DNA of 64,000 nucleotides. It comes from Mesorhabditis belari (lineage: Eukaryota > Nematoda > Chromadorea > Rhabditida > Rhabditidae). The stretch lies in NCBI GenBank assembly GCA_958450365.1, contig CAUEEP010000608.1, forward strand, positions 186,001 through 250,000. Reading direction: 5' to 3'. Made by a program: the position numbers and the translations under genes. Shown here in pieces: positions 1 to 11,491 of the stretch. The notes under the pieces were generated by a model. That model saw only the letters and a list, made by a program, of their open reading frames with translations. It was not told the DNA's origin and searched no databases. Within the stretch, counting starts at the first letter, position 1, and the number at the start of each line of letters is the position of its first letter.

Positions 1-591
1 TTCAAAGATTTCTTTTCAAAGATCCAAAGTCATTCAGCAAAATTTAGAAACCCGATTCGAAATCAGCATCAAAAATTGAAACGAATAGTCTTTTCTATTC
101 TTTAAAATCCTATTTTAACTTCAGCTTTTTCCTTTTTTTGCTTTTATTCTTAATTTGTACACAAATTTTTTCAATAATTATAATCTTTTAAAAAGAAACT
201 TCTAAAAGAAACGAAATTCTTCAAAATATCATTTATTAAAGATAATTGTAATATTTGACATTTGTTTTCGATTGTTGAATGACCTAAAAAATTGAATTGT
301 TTTTTTCTGGACTTCAATCCGCTTACAGAAGTTTTTTTGTATATTCCCGGTATGGGTCGGTGAAGAGACAAATCAAAATTGAACCAAACATTCCGTGTAT
401 TGCAATGATGGCCACATTGATGTTGTTCACCAATTGTTGAACGATAATATCGCCTAAAACGACAAACACAAAAAAGACCATTGGAAAGACGATAGTGAGA
501 AATGGAGCAAGAATCTGTAAAAATGAATAGCTTGATTTCGTTATCAAATTCGACTTTCTGTGCTTTGATTTTTGTTTATAAGAGGTTTAAA

Positions 592-835
592 GATTAGCTT
601 TAAAGATAGCTTTAGAGATTAGCTTTAAAGATAGATTTAAAGATAGTTTTAAAGATAGATTTAAAGATAGATTTAAAGATAGATTTAAAGATAGCTTTAT
701 AGATAGCTTTCAAGATAGCTTTCAAGATAGCTTTCAAGAATAGCTTTAAAGATAGCTTTAAAGATAGCTTTATAGATAGCTTTATAGATAGCTTTAAAGA
801 TGACTTTAAAAATTAGCTTTAAAGATTAGCGTCTA
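592..835. repeat. 12-base minisatellite (AGCTTTAAAGAT type)
   Basis: About 20 tandem, imperfect copies of a 12-base unit close to AGCTTTAAAGAT, with T/A and C/A variants, inside an intron of the Srh-like pseudogene. No coding capacity. Confidence 0.85.
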
Positions 836-1140
836 ATGAAGGACACCAATTGGGAGTACTAAAACTAGTAAATAACTTAGTAAATAAACCGAACTACCTT
901 CATTAGATGGAATAGATGCCATGAATGACCTAAAAATCACCTAAAATTCAACTTTTCTCATTCAATTGCCAGCCTAAGGCACCCTTTTCACCTTTTACTT
1001 TCACTTGACATAAGTGAAGACTGAAGTTACAGTTAGATTAATTAGCTTATTGTTAATCTGATCAGGGTTCTCACAAGGGAATGATCCGAAATGGCCGGGC
1101 CGCTACGCCCCTGAAGGGCAAACGCTTATCGAGCATCGGC

Positions 1141-1455
1141 AATTTTTACTTGGACTCGTTCTTTATCATTAACGATCATTAGAAATAATCACTGACAAGG
1201 GCATTTTCCGAACTGGGCGGCCGATTTCGCTACGCTCCTGAAGGGCAAACACCTATCGAGCATGAGGAACACGATGCTCTATTTATTTTTTGCCCATTCT
1301 TAATGGTTCACAAGAAAAATCGTGTTCCCCTTGCTCGATAGGCGTTTGTCCTTCAGCGTCGTAGCGAAAACTGCCGCCCAGTTCGGAAAATGCCCTTGTC
1401 AATGATTATTTCTAATGATCGTTAATGATAAAGAACGAGTCCAAGTAAAAACTGA
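1141..1455. repeat. Foldback (inverted repeat) element
   Basis: The left arm (about 1141-1277) is nearly the exact reverse complement of the right arm (about 1315-1455), with a loop of about 35 bases. A partial extra copy of the GC-rich inner arm (CGCTACGCCCCTGAAGGGCA) lies at 1098-1122. It sits in a receptor intron. No transposase or clear target duplication was seen. Confidence 0.8.
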
Positions 1456-2135
1456 GCAACAGGTTCTCATCAAACCTGAATAAAAAGAGAAACACAGAGT
1501 TTCTTGTGAAGTTGCCGAGTCTTTGCACTCATGTAGTGGAGTGACGTATTCAATAGGTGAAATGAATGCCAAATGAGTAAGGATCCCTAAACAAATTCAA
1601 ACATTCTAATTCGCTCAATTTCACAACCAAAAGTGACATTTCAATGAAAATTTCGACTACTACCACTTCGCATCCATTCATTGCATTGAAATTGGGAAAA
1701 CGAGAGAAAAGTGGAATCGACACATCGGCTATCCAAGCGTTCGTATCTCTTGTCACAAATGCATGCTGGGGATAGCTCTGAAACTGAAAGTATATTGCAT
1801 TTTTAGTCTAAATTATTATTGAACCAGTCGAAAAACTCGCCGTTAGACGGGTTTTTTCGGCCGTGTTTTCGCTGGTGTTTTAGGGCTAACGCATAGTTTG
1901 ATCTCTGAATTTAAAGGCTCCAAGATCCCTCTAACAATATTGGATCTACATCTTAATCCCTCAAAGCAATATCGGAACCAACCCTGGCACCATCCGAAGC
2001 ACCACCGACATCTATACTGGGGCGCTCCAACGTTGCGCCGAGCGCCCCTCCGAGATCCCTGTTACAATACTTTCACTGCGAAGCAACTCAAATTTACATA
2101 CTTCAGCTCCATGCTTGAAGAAATAAAACAAAAAA

Positions 2136-2215
2136 AGAGGAATCGAACCCAACACTTCCTTAAGCTTAAGAGGCAATCGTTTGGTAGACGGGAGGCTAAT
2201 CCCTCGACCATCCTC
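2136..2215 (-). repeat. tRNA-like / tRNA-derived element
   Basis: On the minus strand a pol III A-box-like TGGTCGAGGG is followed about 50 bases later by a perfect B box, GGTTCGATTCC, and then a T-run. The T-stem does not pair fully, so this is not a good functional tRNA. A tRNA-derived repeat or tRNA pseudogene fits best. Confidence 0.5.
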
Positions 2216-2441
2216 CCCCCTCCAAAGCTCCGCCGAAAATAAAAAAAGCCATAGCTAAGTGGTTTCTCTGATTTTTTACGGTTTTAGATGAAAACCTATG
2301 AAAACTATGAAAAACGATGAAGTATGTACCTATTCATTTTTAATTCACTATCGATCAAAAAAATGTTTGTCGAAATCGGTTCATGTGGAGCTGAGATCCC
2401 GAGTGTGACGGACGGACAGACAGACGGACACTTCTCTATTA

Positions 2442-3682
2442 TTAGGTTGGCAACTTAATAATGACGCGTTTATGTAACAAATCATTTATTTCAAAAAAAC
2501 ACAAAAGAAGAGCTTTCAATTCGAAAGGTATTCTCCATTAGTATCTATGACTTCTTCCCATCTTCTGCGCAAATCCCGGATTCCATCCTCGAAGAACTTG
2601 GGAGTTTTTGAGGCGAAGTAGTCATTCACTGCTTTTATGACCTGAGCATGATCATCGAACTTTTCTCCCTCTAAAAAGTGCTTCAGCGACCGAAACAAAA
2701 AAGTAATTTGAAGAAACCAGATCAGGTGAATAAGACGCGTGGGGCAAAACTTTCCAGCCAAGTTTCTCGATTTTCTTATAAGTGATCTTTGCAGTGTGAG
2801 GTTTTGCGTTGTCGTGTAAAAATCTGACTCTCTCCGGTTTGAGCCCCAATTTCTTCAAAGACTCGTTAACTCTCATTAATTGCTTCGAATAAAGATCAGC
2901 ATCGACGGTTTGGCCAGGTTTCAGCACTTCACAATGCACCAACCCCTTGAAGTTCCACCAGCAACAGAGCATTATCTTCTTCCCATGGATATCAGGTTTG
3001 GGAGTGGTTTGAGGGGTCTGCCCAGCAGATAGCCATTGATTTTTGCGCTTAACGTTCTCGTAGTTGATCCACGTTTCGTCAGAAGTCAAAACCCTGTGAA
3101 AAAAGTCGTTTGATTTACATTTTTGTAACAAAATTGAGGCGACATTTTGTTGCTTTGGGTCAGTTCGTGAGGAACCCATTTTCCAACTCGATTCTTTTCC
3201 CCAAGTTTGTGTAAATAGTTTTTGATTGTCGTATGGGATACTTCAAATATTTCTGCCAACTCACGAACGGTGAGTGTTGGGCAGTCTTCAATTAAGGCGA
3301 GCAAGTCATCGTCGACCACTTCTGGAGGATGTCCTTGGTGTGGCTCGTCTACGAGGCTTTCATCGCCGCCTTGGAATCTTTGAAACCATCGTTGACATTG
3401 CCGAATGTGTATACTTTCCTCCCCAAAAACAGTGATGATCGTGCGATAAGATTCAGCTGGTGATTTTCCTTGTTTAAAATCGTAGAACAATGCAGCTCGA
3501 ATACGGAATTTTTTGTCCTCCATTTTTTGCCAAAAAGCGAATGATGAAATTTGCAGCACTAAATGTTATTTATGCAGATATCTTTTACTTTGTATATATG
3601 CAAAAAAGAGGGAAGAAACGGCGCTTGAAATTACAAAAAACATGTTAAGTAGTGACGCGTCATTATTAAGTTGCCAACCTAA
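2442..3682 (-). mobile_element. mariner element (family A) with broken transposase
   Basis: Near-perfect 28-base terminal inverted repeats (TTAGGTTGGCAACTTAATAA...) at 2442-2469 and 3655-3682 are flanked by TA. Inside, on the minus strand, lies a mariner D,D34D transposase from the Met at 3523. The HTH part (WFQRFQGGDESL; WVPHEL) is in one frame. A frameshift near 3150 leads to TSDETW and HDNAKPHT. A second shift near 2680 leads to the C-terminal part ending YLSN at 2519. The third catalytic Asp (normally in the PSDYH motif, 34 residues after the second) is Asn here (SSNYF). The copy is therefore dead. It lies in an intron of the Srh-like pseudogene. Confidence 0.93.
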
Positions 3683-4448
3683 TATATATAGTAGATTAAG
3701 TTAATGGATTAAGGGTTTAAAGGCAAACGATGCTTTCGGTTAGAACTTAGCTACACCGGAAGCTAAGCTTCCTTCTGGGCTTCTGGTTCCTTCTTCCTTC
3801 TTTTTTTTGATTCAATTAAGAATTTGTTTTCTTTTCTTTTACACAATTTTATCCCTAAAATGCTTTACATTTTTTATCACTCTTGTTTTTATTTTAAATA
3901 TTTGCACAAAAAAGATAACTCTATTTTAAGCTAACTAAAAAACTAACTAAATAGCCAACTCAATTCTCTTCAAACCTTCAAGAATTCGGGAATGCCGGTT
4001 GCCAGTGGCGGTTGCTCCAAGTGAAGGCCTTTTATGCAGAAAACGAAAAGTGAGAACCAAATAGAAAAGTGAAAAAATATAATGAGAATCCATGTGCGAA
4101 TGCGGAATCTATTTTATTTCATCATTTCTTTGCTTCTAAACAAATCAAAACTTTAGCCAATGATTGTCGGGGAGTATTAGTTGATGGCGATAGTGAAAAC
4201 ACATGACAACACCCACCGTTATCGCTATGCCAAAATACGCATAAATAATCTGTAGATTGTGTTTAAATGTTTTATGTTTTTTTTCTTTAATTACGAAATG
4301 AGTTGCCGCACTCCATCCAAACCACGTGTACGTGATTCCAAATGGTCGACCGCTTTTCGTCGGAAAGTAGATCTCAGCTTCTGCTATGTGCATAAAGGAT
4401 TCGAGAATGGTTGAGTGAACCTAAAACATAGTTAACAATTATAAAATA

Positions 4449-5142
4449 CACTGCACCAACTACAGCTCACGTAGCACTAGAGCTCTAGATCAGCTCTAGA
4501 GCTCTAGATCAGCACTAGAGCTCTAGATCAGCTCTAGAGCTCTAGATCAGCTCTAGAGCTCTAGATCAGCTCTAGAGCTCTAGTTCAGCTCTAGAGCTCT
4601 AGTTCAGCTCTAGAGCTCTAGTTCAGCACTAGAGCCAAGCCCTCTTGATTTATAGTGTCAAATACAGATGTAGAAAATGGACTACGATTTTAAATGTTAC
4701 ATTTGCTCGTCAATTTCACAAACACGTCAAACACGATTTTCAACAGGATAATGCTTCAATTCATGTCAGCCAATCCACTAAAGCTTTCCTGGGACGTCAT
4801 AACATCGATTTTCTCGAATGGCCTGCCTGCTCACCGGACTTAAACCCAATGGAAAACTTATGAAGCTTCCTCGTGAGGAATATTTATGCTAATGGTAACA
4901 CTTACGACACGATTTCGCAACTCAAAAAAAGCAATTTTGCAAACTTGGAAGTCAATTCCACCACAAACGCTTCAAAACTTAGTGAACTCGATGAAAAGAC
5001 TCGATGCAAATACGCGCGAAAATAGTGTTTTCTATAGGATTTTTAGGTGTTTGTTTTTTGAAATAAATTGTTACCTAAAGGAATTTTGATTAGACTTTGA
5101 TTTTAAAAAACGAAAATTCTTTTGCATTAACCTAGTGCAGTG
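4449..5142 (+). mobile_element. Deleted Tc1-like element with captured satellite
   Basis: Short inverted ends (CACTGCAC...GTGCAGTG) are bounded by TA. The 3' half encodes a Tc1-type DD34E fragment on the plus strand: FQQDNASIHVS, then WPACSPDLNPMENL. The usual Trp codon after this motif is TGA (4861-4863), and the reading continues to about 5089. The 5' half is replaced by the satellite listed separately. It lies in intron 1 of the Srh-like pseudogene. Confidence 0.8.
4470..4635. repeat. Palindromic satellite (AGCTCTAGAGCT type)
   Basis: Eight to nine copies of a unit of about 19-20 bases, mostly GCTCTAGAGCTCTAGATCA, each self-complementary at AGCTCTAGAGCT. It lies inside the Tc1-like remnant, where transposase N-terminal code would be expected. 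Confidence 0.85.
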
Positions 5143-5781
5143 TAATATTTTAATGATCACTTTCATTGAACCTGATAAAATAAGATGCAATAACGGTAGT
5201 TTTTCATAGATTTTGGTGACACCCAAATGATTAAATAGATAATGTAAAAGTTGATAGATCCACCAAGAACACCAAAAAGTCTTTGAGAGAAAAAGTAGCC
5301 AGTCGGCTCTTCGTGGACAATTTCCATTGTTGATTTGGAGGAGTTGTGAAAAAGAAGGTAATTTTAAAGAGCTTAAAAGAAAATGCTAGGGCGACAGGTG
5401 ATTACCATGGTGATCTTTTCATTAAAAAATGAAAACACACATGAAAATCCTAATCTTTGTGCTGCATTGAATTCTCTTTTGATTGAAAATCATTAAGCTC
5501 ATTCCAATGAAGCATCAATAATCAGAGCAGATTTCTATTTTAATTGGTTTTTAATTGGTTTATTTAATTGGTTAAAAATTAACATTTAAAACTGACCATT
5601 TAACCAAGTATTTGTCAAGCTAAGAGCAACGATAGATCCTGGTTCATTTGGACAATAACATTTGGAACAGGTTGATGAAAAGATATTCAAGCAATTATTA
5701 GGTACTCCGGAAAATAACTGTGTTTTTTTAATGATTTTTAGTTGTAAAATTTCTATTAAACAACATGCAAATTAGTCAAAA

Positions 5782-6379
5782 TACTGTATTTTCTCTAATA
5801 GTAGTGCACCCCAGTGAGCCGAGTTGATGACTATTTTACGGTTTCCAAGCTTTCACAGAAGCTCAACACTCTAATCCCCCACAAGATCTCATCGTCAGCT
5901 ACATTTTCCGACCCCACATCGATAGGTTCTGATAAGCGGTTCTCGAGATTTCGAGCAATTTACTGTGACAAAAACTGGGACCTCTCCAGTCCTCCATTTT
6001 TGAGTCTCACACTTGTCTCACACACGAACCAAAATCCTACTACGAAAGAGGAATCCGCAAATTGCCTGTAAAATGGGCAGAAGTCGTCAATAATAATGGA
6101 AATTATTTGGAATGAATTGATGGTTTTGTGTTGAATAAATTTTAGTCCCGCAGTTTTCAATTCACCAACCCAATAGTAGTGCCCCCACACCGAGCCGAGT
6201 TGGTGACTATTTTACGGTTTTCATGCTTTCACAGAAGCTCAACACTCTAATCCCCCATTAGATCTGATCGTCAGCTACATTTTCCGACCCCACATCGATA
6301 GGTTCTGATAAGCGGTTCTCGAGATTTCGAACAATTTAGGCGACGCTCTGGGTGCACTACTATTAGAGAAAATACGGTA
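5782..6379. mobile_element. MITE family M1: two partial copies split by a mariner B 3' end
   Basis: Outer ends 5782-5810 and 6351-6379 are inverted repeats (TACCGTATTTTCTCTAATAG type, then TAGTGCACC). The interior body appears twice in the same direction (about 5811-5967 and 6176-6345). Between them is a mariner family B 3' end (about 5970-6172) carrying the transposase C-terminus RGIRKLPVKWAEVVNNNGNY. Intact copies of the same MITE occur at 57904-58122 and 58318-58541. Confidence 0.8.
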
Positions 6380-7900
6380 AAAACCGTTAGAATCAATACA
6401 CTTCTGCCAAAGAGTAGCCAGCTTTTAGATCCCTGTGGCAAAAAAGTCAGTCTAGAGGCGTCTAGAGGCGATGATAGAATTCTTTCGATAGAATTCTTTT
6501 AGAGACTTTGATTAAGTACAATTTCTCGAAGTTGAAAACATTTTAATAAAGGTTTTACGTATTTGAACTGCTTCATTGAAAGTGAAGAATTGATAACAAA
6601 ACAAAAATGAACAACCCGGGAAGCGGGAAGCGGGAAGCGTTTCAAAATTCAAGATACTTTTGCAAAGTCTTGGGGTTAATGCCTCAAATTTGAGTAATGG
6701 GCTTCAAATTTTTCAAGTTGCTTCTAGTTTTGATCAAACCTCAAACTTGAACTTCAAAGTTGAAGTTCAAAGCCTCAAAGTTGTCAAAAATCAGGCTAAA
6801 CTCTTCTCAAATCCCTGACGATGTTAGTTCATTCATTTTTCGAATTCCAAATGAAATGAGCTAAACGAAATGACGTTAGTCGACCCGTTTCCATTGTATT
6901 TTTGAGCTTTTCTGAGTTTTTTTGTTTCTTAGTGACACTTTTTCAGCAAAGATCAACGATTGGTGAAAAGGAAAAAAGACTTAAAAGACTTAAAAGTTTG
7001 GATTTTCAAAGATTTGCATTCGAAAACTCAAATTTTGAATAACTAAACCGACTATCAATGAAACTTTTGCTATTTGCTTTCTTCTTTTTCACGACAGGTT
7101 TGTAAATACAACAAATTATACGATTTGGCGTTAACAATGTGTTAAATTCAAATCAAAATTGATCAAAATTGATTAAAATTGAGCCAGAAGGGAGTCGTTT
7201 CAGCCTCCAAAAGTTCAACTATTGGATTGGTGAATTGAAAACTGCCGGCTATTGTCATAGGTCACAGTTTGAGCACTTTCTTCAAAAGAAACCCATTTTG
7301 GTGTCAATGGAAAAGTTGTAGAAAATCAAAAATTAAGCTTATAGCCAAATTTTCAGAACGATTCAAAAACTGGTTTTCATGAAATGCCCAAATTTACGGA
7401 TTTTCACAAAACTTGCATTTTAAGCGAAACTACTAAGTGTATCTTTTTGGAAATTTGGCTATAAGCCTAATTTTTGAGTCTCTACAACTTTTCTATTGAC
7501 ACCAAAATGGGGTTCTTTTGAAGAAAGTGCTCAAACTGCGACATCTCCAGTTCTCCATTCTTGAGTCTCACACTTGTCTCACACACAAACCAAAATCCTA
7601 CTATGAAAGAGGAATCCGCAAATTGCCTGTAAAATAGGTAGAAGTCGTCAATAATAATGGAAATTATTTGGAATGAATTGATCGTTTTATGTTGAATAAA
7701 TTTTAGTACAAAGTCCCGCAGTTTTCAATTCACCAACCTAATACAATAAATTATACGATTTGGTGTTAACAGTGTGTTAAATTCAAATCAAAATTGATCA
7801 AAATTGATTAAAATTCAGCCAGAAAGTCGTTTCAACCTCAAAAAAGTTCAACGACTTATTGATCTCTTATTACTTATTGATTTCAAGTGCATACTGATAT
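6380..7900. repeat. Segmental duplication, copy 1 (inverted partner at 57.1-58.1 kb)
   Basis: Large parts of 5782-7900 match 57095-58125 in the opposite direction. Matching parts include the MITE, the CTCTAGACGCC stretch near 6455, the GTCGACCCGTTTCCATTGTA stretch near 6880 and the 3' block near 7745-7895. The distant copy lacks exon 1 of the Ly6-like gene (7020-7105) and the mariner insertion (7222-7741), so those differ between copies. Confidence 0.8.
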
Positions 7901-10900
7901 TCAAGTCTTTCTTAAGAATAGAATTTCAAAGTCTTTGCTAGCTGAGTTGTCAAAAGTTCAAGATTATTCACAATACAACTCGAAATTCAGCTTCTGCGAT
8001 AACATCAGCGCTGAAAAAGGCTTCTTCCTCTTCAACTTCTTCATGGCATTCATGGGATTCGTGGTCATCCTCTTCTAGTTCTTCTTCTTCATCGAGAAAT
8101 CGGAAAGGTGAAAAATTAGATTTGTGAAATCCTAGAACTAGAGTAAGCATGCTAATGGACTGTTTAATGGACTACAGGTTTGGTTCCTTTTCGGTACAGA
8201 TTTGGTTCCCTTTCGATACAGATTTGGTTCATTTTCTCTATAGATTCCCAGAGTCAATAAAGCTCGACAATTAGTTGATAATGAGTTTGTTGACCTGTCC
8301 ATTGCACAAGGAAACTTCTAGTTTCGCTAGAAGTTTCCTTCTCTCAAAAAAAAACTAAAAAGCAATAGTGGGATCGAACCTTGATCTTACGACCCGTCCC
8401 AATATAAACTAGGCCACCGATGCCGATATTTTCGTGATTGAAAAGCAAGCTTATCTTCGAGCTTTAAAGCTTATCTTCGAAATTTCAATTTTTACGCGTC
8501 TGCCAGCTTATTTGGCAGATTTTGATTTCACCTTATGAATCTCTATATTCGATTTAGTAAGATGTATGTGATCCGGAAGATAAGCTTGCTTTTCAATCAC
8601 GAAAATATCGGCATCGGTGGCCTAGTTTATATTGGGACGGGCTCTCGGCCGTAAGATCAAGGTTCGGTCCCACTCTTGCTTTTTTCCGTGAACGAAAGTT
8701 CACGGAAACTTTGTGCTTTTCCCTAGTTAGTGTTGAGCTATAAGTACATAAAACCAAGAAACCAAGAGTAACCGAAAGTAACCGAACCCCGGTTACTACC
8801 GATAGTACCGTTACTACCGATAGTACCGATACTACCAAGATGACATCTTGCTATCCGTTAGGCCACTGTTGATCATAGCCTAATGATTGAAAAGCGCTCT
8901 TTACCTTTGTTTTGTTTCAGCCTATGTCTTGTGTCACACTTGCATGGGAGCCGATTCACTGTCACCAACTATTCAAGAAGCTCTCTCGCGAAATGGGATT
9001 CCAACACGTAGGCAATTTTATCAGAAAAAGCTTTCACAGTAATAATCTCTAACTAAATCAGTTATAAATGACTCGAAAGTTACGCTACTACAGAAGTAAA
9101 TCTTTTTTCCACTTACCCAATCTTTGTTAAACTCGCAGAAAATACTTCAAAAAAAAAGATTAAAGCAAAATTTTGACTGCTTATCCAAAATCTGCAGTCA
9201 ATTATTTCAAAATTTAAAATCTAAGCTTCACTCATTTATCCAATTTCTTATTTTCAGCGACGTTTACCGGCAATTGTACCTCGAAATCTGGTGCTGACAA
9301 GTGCACAGCGAAAATGTGTCAGAAAGCTTCGGGTGAGAGTTTTGTAGATCCAAAAAAACTTGGATATTTCGCTAAATTTTAAAATTCAGTACACTAGGAA
9401 AATAATGTTGAAAAGTTTAGAAACCTGAAGACCACCAAACTCTTTTTGGCTTTCCGGGTATTTTGAATGCGTCGTCACTCTTTGAAGGCCTATAACTTCA
9501 TCTAGAAACAATATTATTGCAAACTTTTTATATCATTGTATAGAGAACATTTCAAGCTTTCGAATGACACCAAAAACAGTTTGATTGGATATTCCAGTCC
9601 AGAATCAACTAGGACTCTAAGCAAAACTCGAAAACTCTAAGCAAACAAGACCGATCCAACTCATACAGTGGTTTTTATGGAAACCAAAAATCCAATCAAA
9701 CTGTTTTTGGTGTCGTTCGAAAGCTTGAAATGTCCTCTATAAAATGATATAAAAAGTTTGCAATAATATTGTTTCTCGATGAAGTTATAGGCCTTCAAAG
9801 CGTGACGACGCATTCAAAATACCCGAAGACCCGACAAGAACCCGAACTTTCTTATTCCTACAAATCAGTGTCATTATTTTAAAAAGTTTTCCAGTTGACT
9901 ACACATTCACCTATCAGAACACGAGCTACACCTATCACACCTACACAAAGAGCTGCCAGAATGCGGTCAGTTGCCATTTTTCTTTTACAGTAAATCAAAA
10001 TATTTAGTCAACTTCTGCAATTGGTTGCACCCAAGTCTCCCGTCAAACGCTGAATGGATCCATTGGACAGTACACAAAGGTAAGTTTTCTTACAAGTACC
10101 GTATTGATTAGCCAAAGGATTACTGTAGCACTGTGCATATCATCTTCACCAAAAAAATCCTCATTCCCGGTGTTTGTTCTTGGTGTGCCCGCGCAATCGC
10201 CCTCCATCTGGCACACCTCCCCGATAGATAGCCCTCCCCTTCCCTCTCAACTCTCTATCGCTTCTGGGTTCTGGCTAGCTAGGGAACTATTTCAACTGCC
10301 ATCAGTTCAACTGTTCACCACCAACTCACCACCAAAAACCAGTTCAAAGTTTCAAACCGCGTTGCCAAGGCAAATTCCAATGCTTTGGTGATTCCAAGGC
10401 AATCTCCAAGGCAATTTCCAAAGCCAAGTTCATAAGAGAGTGCCACGCCGAAAGGCAGTAAACGTAGAGACGGCGTAGGGATAGTGCTAGACTGCGAAAC
10501 CTATGCCATTTTTGTTCAATTCCGCTTGTCGCCAATTCCAATTTTTGCTTGTTTTGGAAAACTTCCTTAACCAGAGTGACGGGGAACAATAAACGGGGAA
10601 CAATGGGGGGAAAAAGAGGACAAAAGAGAATATAGTTCTAGAGAAAAGAGGAACTTCTAGAGAATCTAGAAGTTTCCTTGTGCAATGGACAGGTCAACAA
10701 ACTCTAAAATAAAGAGGTTGGCTATTTCTTTTCAATTTCATAGAGTAATAACTCGCGATTTCATCCCAGTCCTGTATTGAATGTAAGTTTAAAAATGAAA
10801 TTTTCCCTTTGTTTCATCAAAAATTCGAAGCCATTCTTGATTCGGTATCGCCAGCATACTGTAGTGAGATTGGGGTCTAACAAGCATGGTTCTAGCCTAG

Positions 10901-11491
10901 CTCTAGAGCCGTACCCTGTAAATCGGACTACAAGCTAGATCCTAGCCTGATCTGGTTTGGTAATCTTGGCTTTGGAACAACCCTGTTAACAAGTGGAAAC
11001 GCAGCTCATCTGGCGCATTGAAATCTTCATTTTCGCGTTGCCCAGTCATTCCTACAAGAACATGAAGAATTCAGTGGTGTGCTTCCATTTTAGAGCAAAG
11101 TTTGCAAAGTAGAGCTGGTAAATATGTCGCCTAAATCGTAAAAGCAGCCTCTTACAAACTCTTATCAATCATTATCAATCACAAATAATTGATAAGATTG
11201 ACAATTCTTGATAGCTATGTCTTGTTAGGAGTCGTAAAAAGCTATGAAAAGCTATGAAAAGCTATGAAAAGCTATGAAAAGCTATGAAAACTTACGATTA
11301 AGCCATGTGTATAGCTGGAAATTTGGTCTAAATCAGCTCTACATTAAAGTAAACAATTCAATTTCTAGACGTCAACCCTCTGCCTGTGTGAGTACAAAGA
11401 TTGGTGTAATTCGACTCCACGAGTTCCTTTAATGTTACTCTTTTTCTTTATCACCTGTGTCTTCTATTATCTTCATTTCACAACTGTTTGA
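7058..11491 (+). CDS. Ly6/uPAR-like cell-surface protein, probably GPI-anchored
   Basis: Six exons join with perfect phases into 155 residues: 7058-7097, 8921-9007, 9258-9332, 9895-9965, 10008-10079 and 11369-11491. All introns start GT and end AG. Residues 1-16 are a hydrophobic signal peptide. The mature part has ten Cys in the three-finger order: CHTC, then single Cys in GNC, DKC, KMC, KSC and IGC, then LCLC and WCN. The closing Cys-Asn is the Ly6 hallmark. A hydrophobic tail of about 23 residues follows (PLMLLFFFITCVFYYLHF), as in GPI-anchored members. Introns 1, 3 and 5 hold a mariner MITE, foldbacks and other repeats. The final exon has extra tandem copies downstream. The partner molecule is unknown. 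The family call is from cysteine spacing only. Confidence 0.82.
7222..7741. mobile_element. mariner family B non-autonomous copy
   Basis: 520 bases with ends TTGGATTGGTGAATTGAAAA and its inverse, TA on both sides. It contains an internal inverted repeat of about 100 bases per arm (7268-7360 and 7445-7540) and the transposase C-terminal code KPKSYYERGIRKL (mutated) near 7590-7670. Direct repeats of about 115 bases flank it (7106-7221 and 7742-7857), far longer than the TA duplication mariner makes. It lies in intron 1 of the Ly6-like gene. Confidence 0.85.
8275..8345. repeat. Dispersed inverted repeat, partner at 10640-10705
   Basis: The segment GTTTGTTGACCTGTCCATTG, followed by a small hairpin (GAAACTTCTAG / CTAGAAGTTTC), recurs inverted at about 10640-10705. 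The two copies bracket exons 2-5 of the Ly6-like gene. Confidence 0.7.
8366..8685. repeat. Foldback element with tRNA-like arms
   Basis: Arms 8366-8470 and 8573-8685 are reverse complements over about 100 bases. Each arm contains a tRNA-like block. On the plus strand in the right arm the order is TGGCCTAGTTTATATTGG (A-box-like) and then GGTTCGGTCCC (B box), followed by a T-run. It lies in intron 1 of the Ly6-like gene. Confidence 0.7.
9425..9848. repeat. Foldback element in Ly6-like gene intron 3
   Basis: Left arm (about 9425-9595) and right arm (about 9675-9848) are near-perfect inverted repeats of about 165 bases, with a short unique centre. There is no ORF. The intron would fold into a long hairpin RNA. 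Confidence 0.82.
10080..11368. other. Intron 5 of the Ly6-like gene, repeat-filled
   Basis: No exon seen. It holds low-complexity pyrimidine DNA (10150-10330), several AGGCAATT-type words near 10370-10430, the inverted partner of 8275-8345, and five tandem copies of GAAAAGCTAT at 11235-11290. Confidence 0.6.

Larger units (their letters stand above)
327..5327 (-). pseudogene. Srh-like seven-pass chemoreceptor, probably inactivated
   Basis: Nematode serpentine receptors of this kind act in sensory neuron cilia. Six exons can be joined: 5327-5172 (start codon, TM1, ending in phase 0), 4420-4295, 4249-about 4145, 4108-3976 (TM4, then GIPEFLK), 1783-1625 and 514-327 (TM6-7, ending IHG...DPYREY). 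The last exon fits the Srh C-terminus, where a His-Gly and a PYRE motif close TM7. The motif ILPDNHW follows TM3 and recurs in the 39.6-42.2 kb paralogue, whose exon 2 has the same length apart from one extra base. Exon 3 runs into TGA at 4145-4147 where the paralogue has GGA, so a nonsense mutation is likely. The exon for the third intracellular loop was not found between 1625 and 514. Introns carry mariner A, a Tc1 remnant, a foldback and a satellite. Assignment to the Str/Srh superfamily is firm; the exact subfamily is less so. Confidence 0.72.

Noticed and set aside
7968..8150. Minus-strand acidic frame (runs of Glu)
   Set aside because: CTTCTTCTTC-type simple sequence inside intron 1 of the Ly6-like gene.
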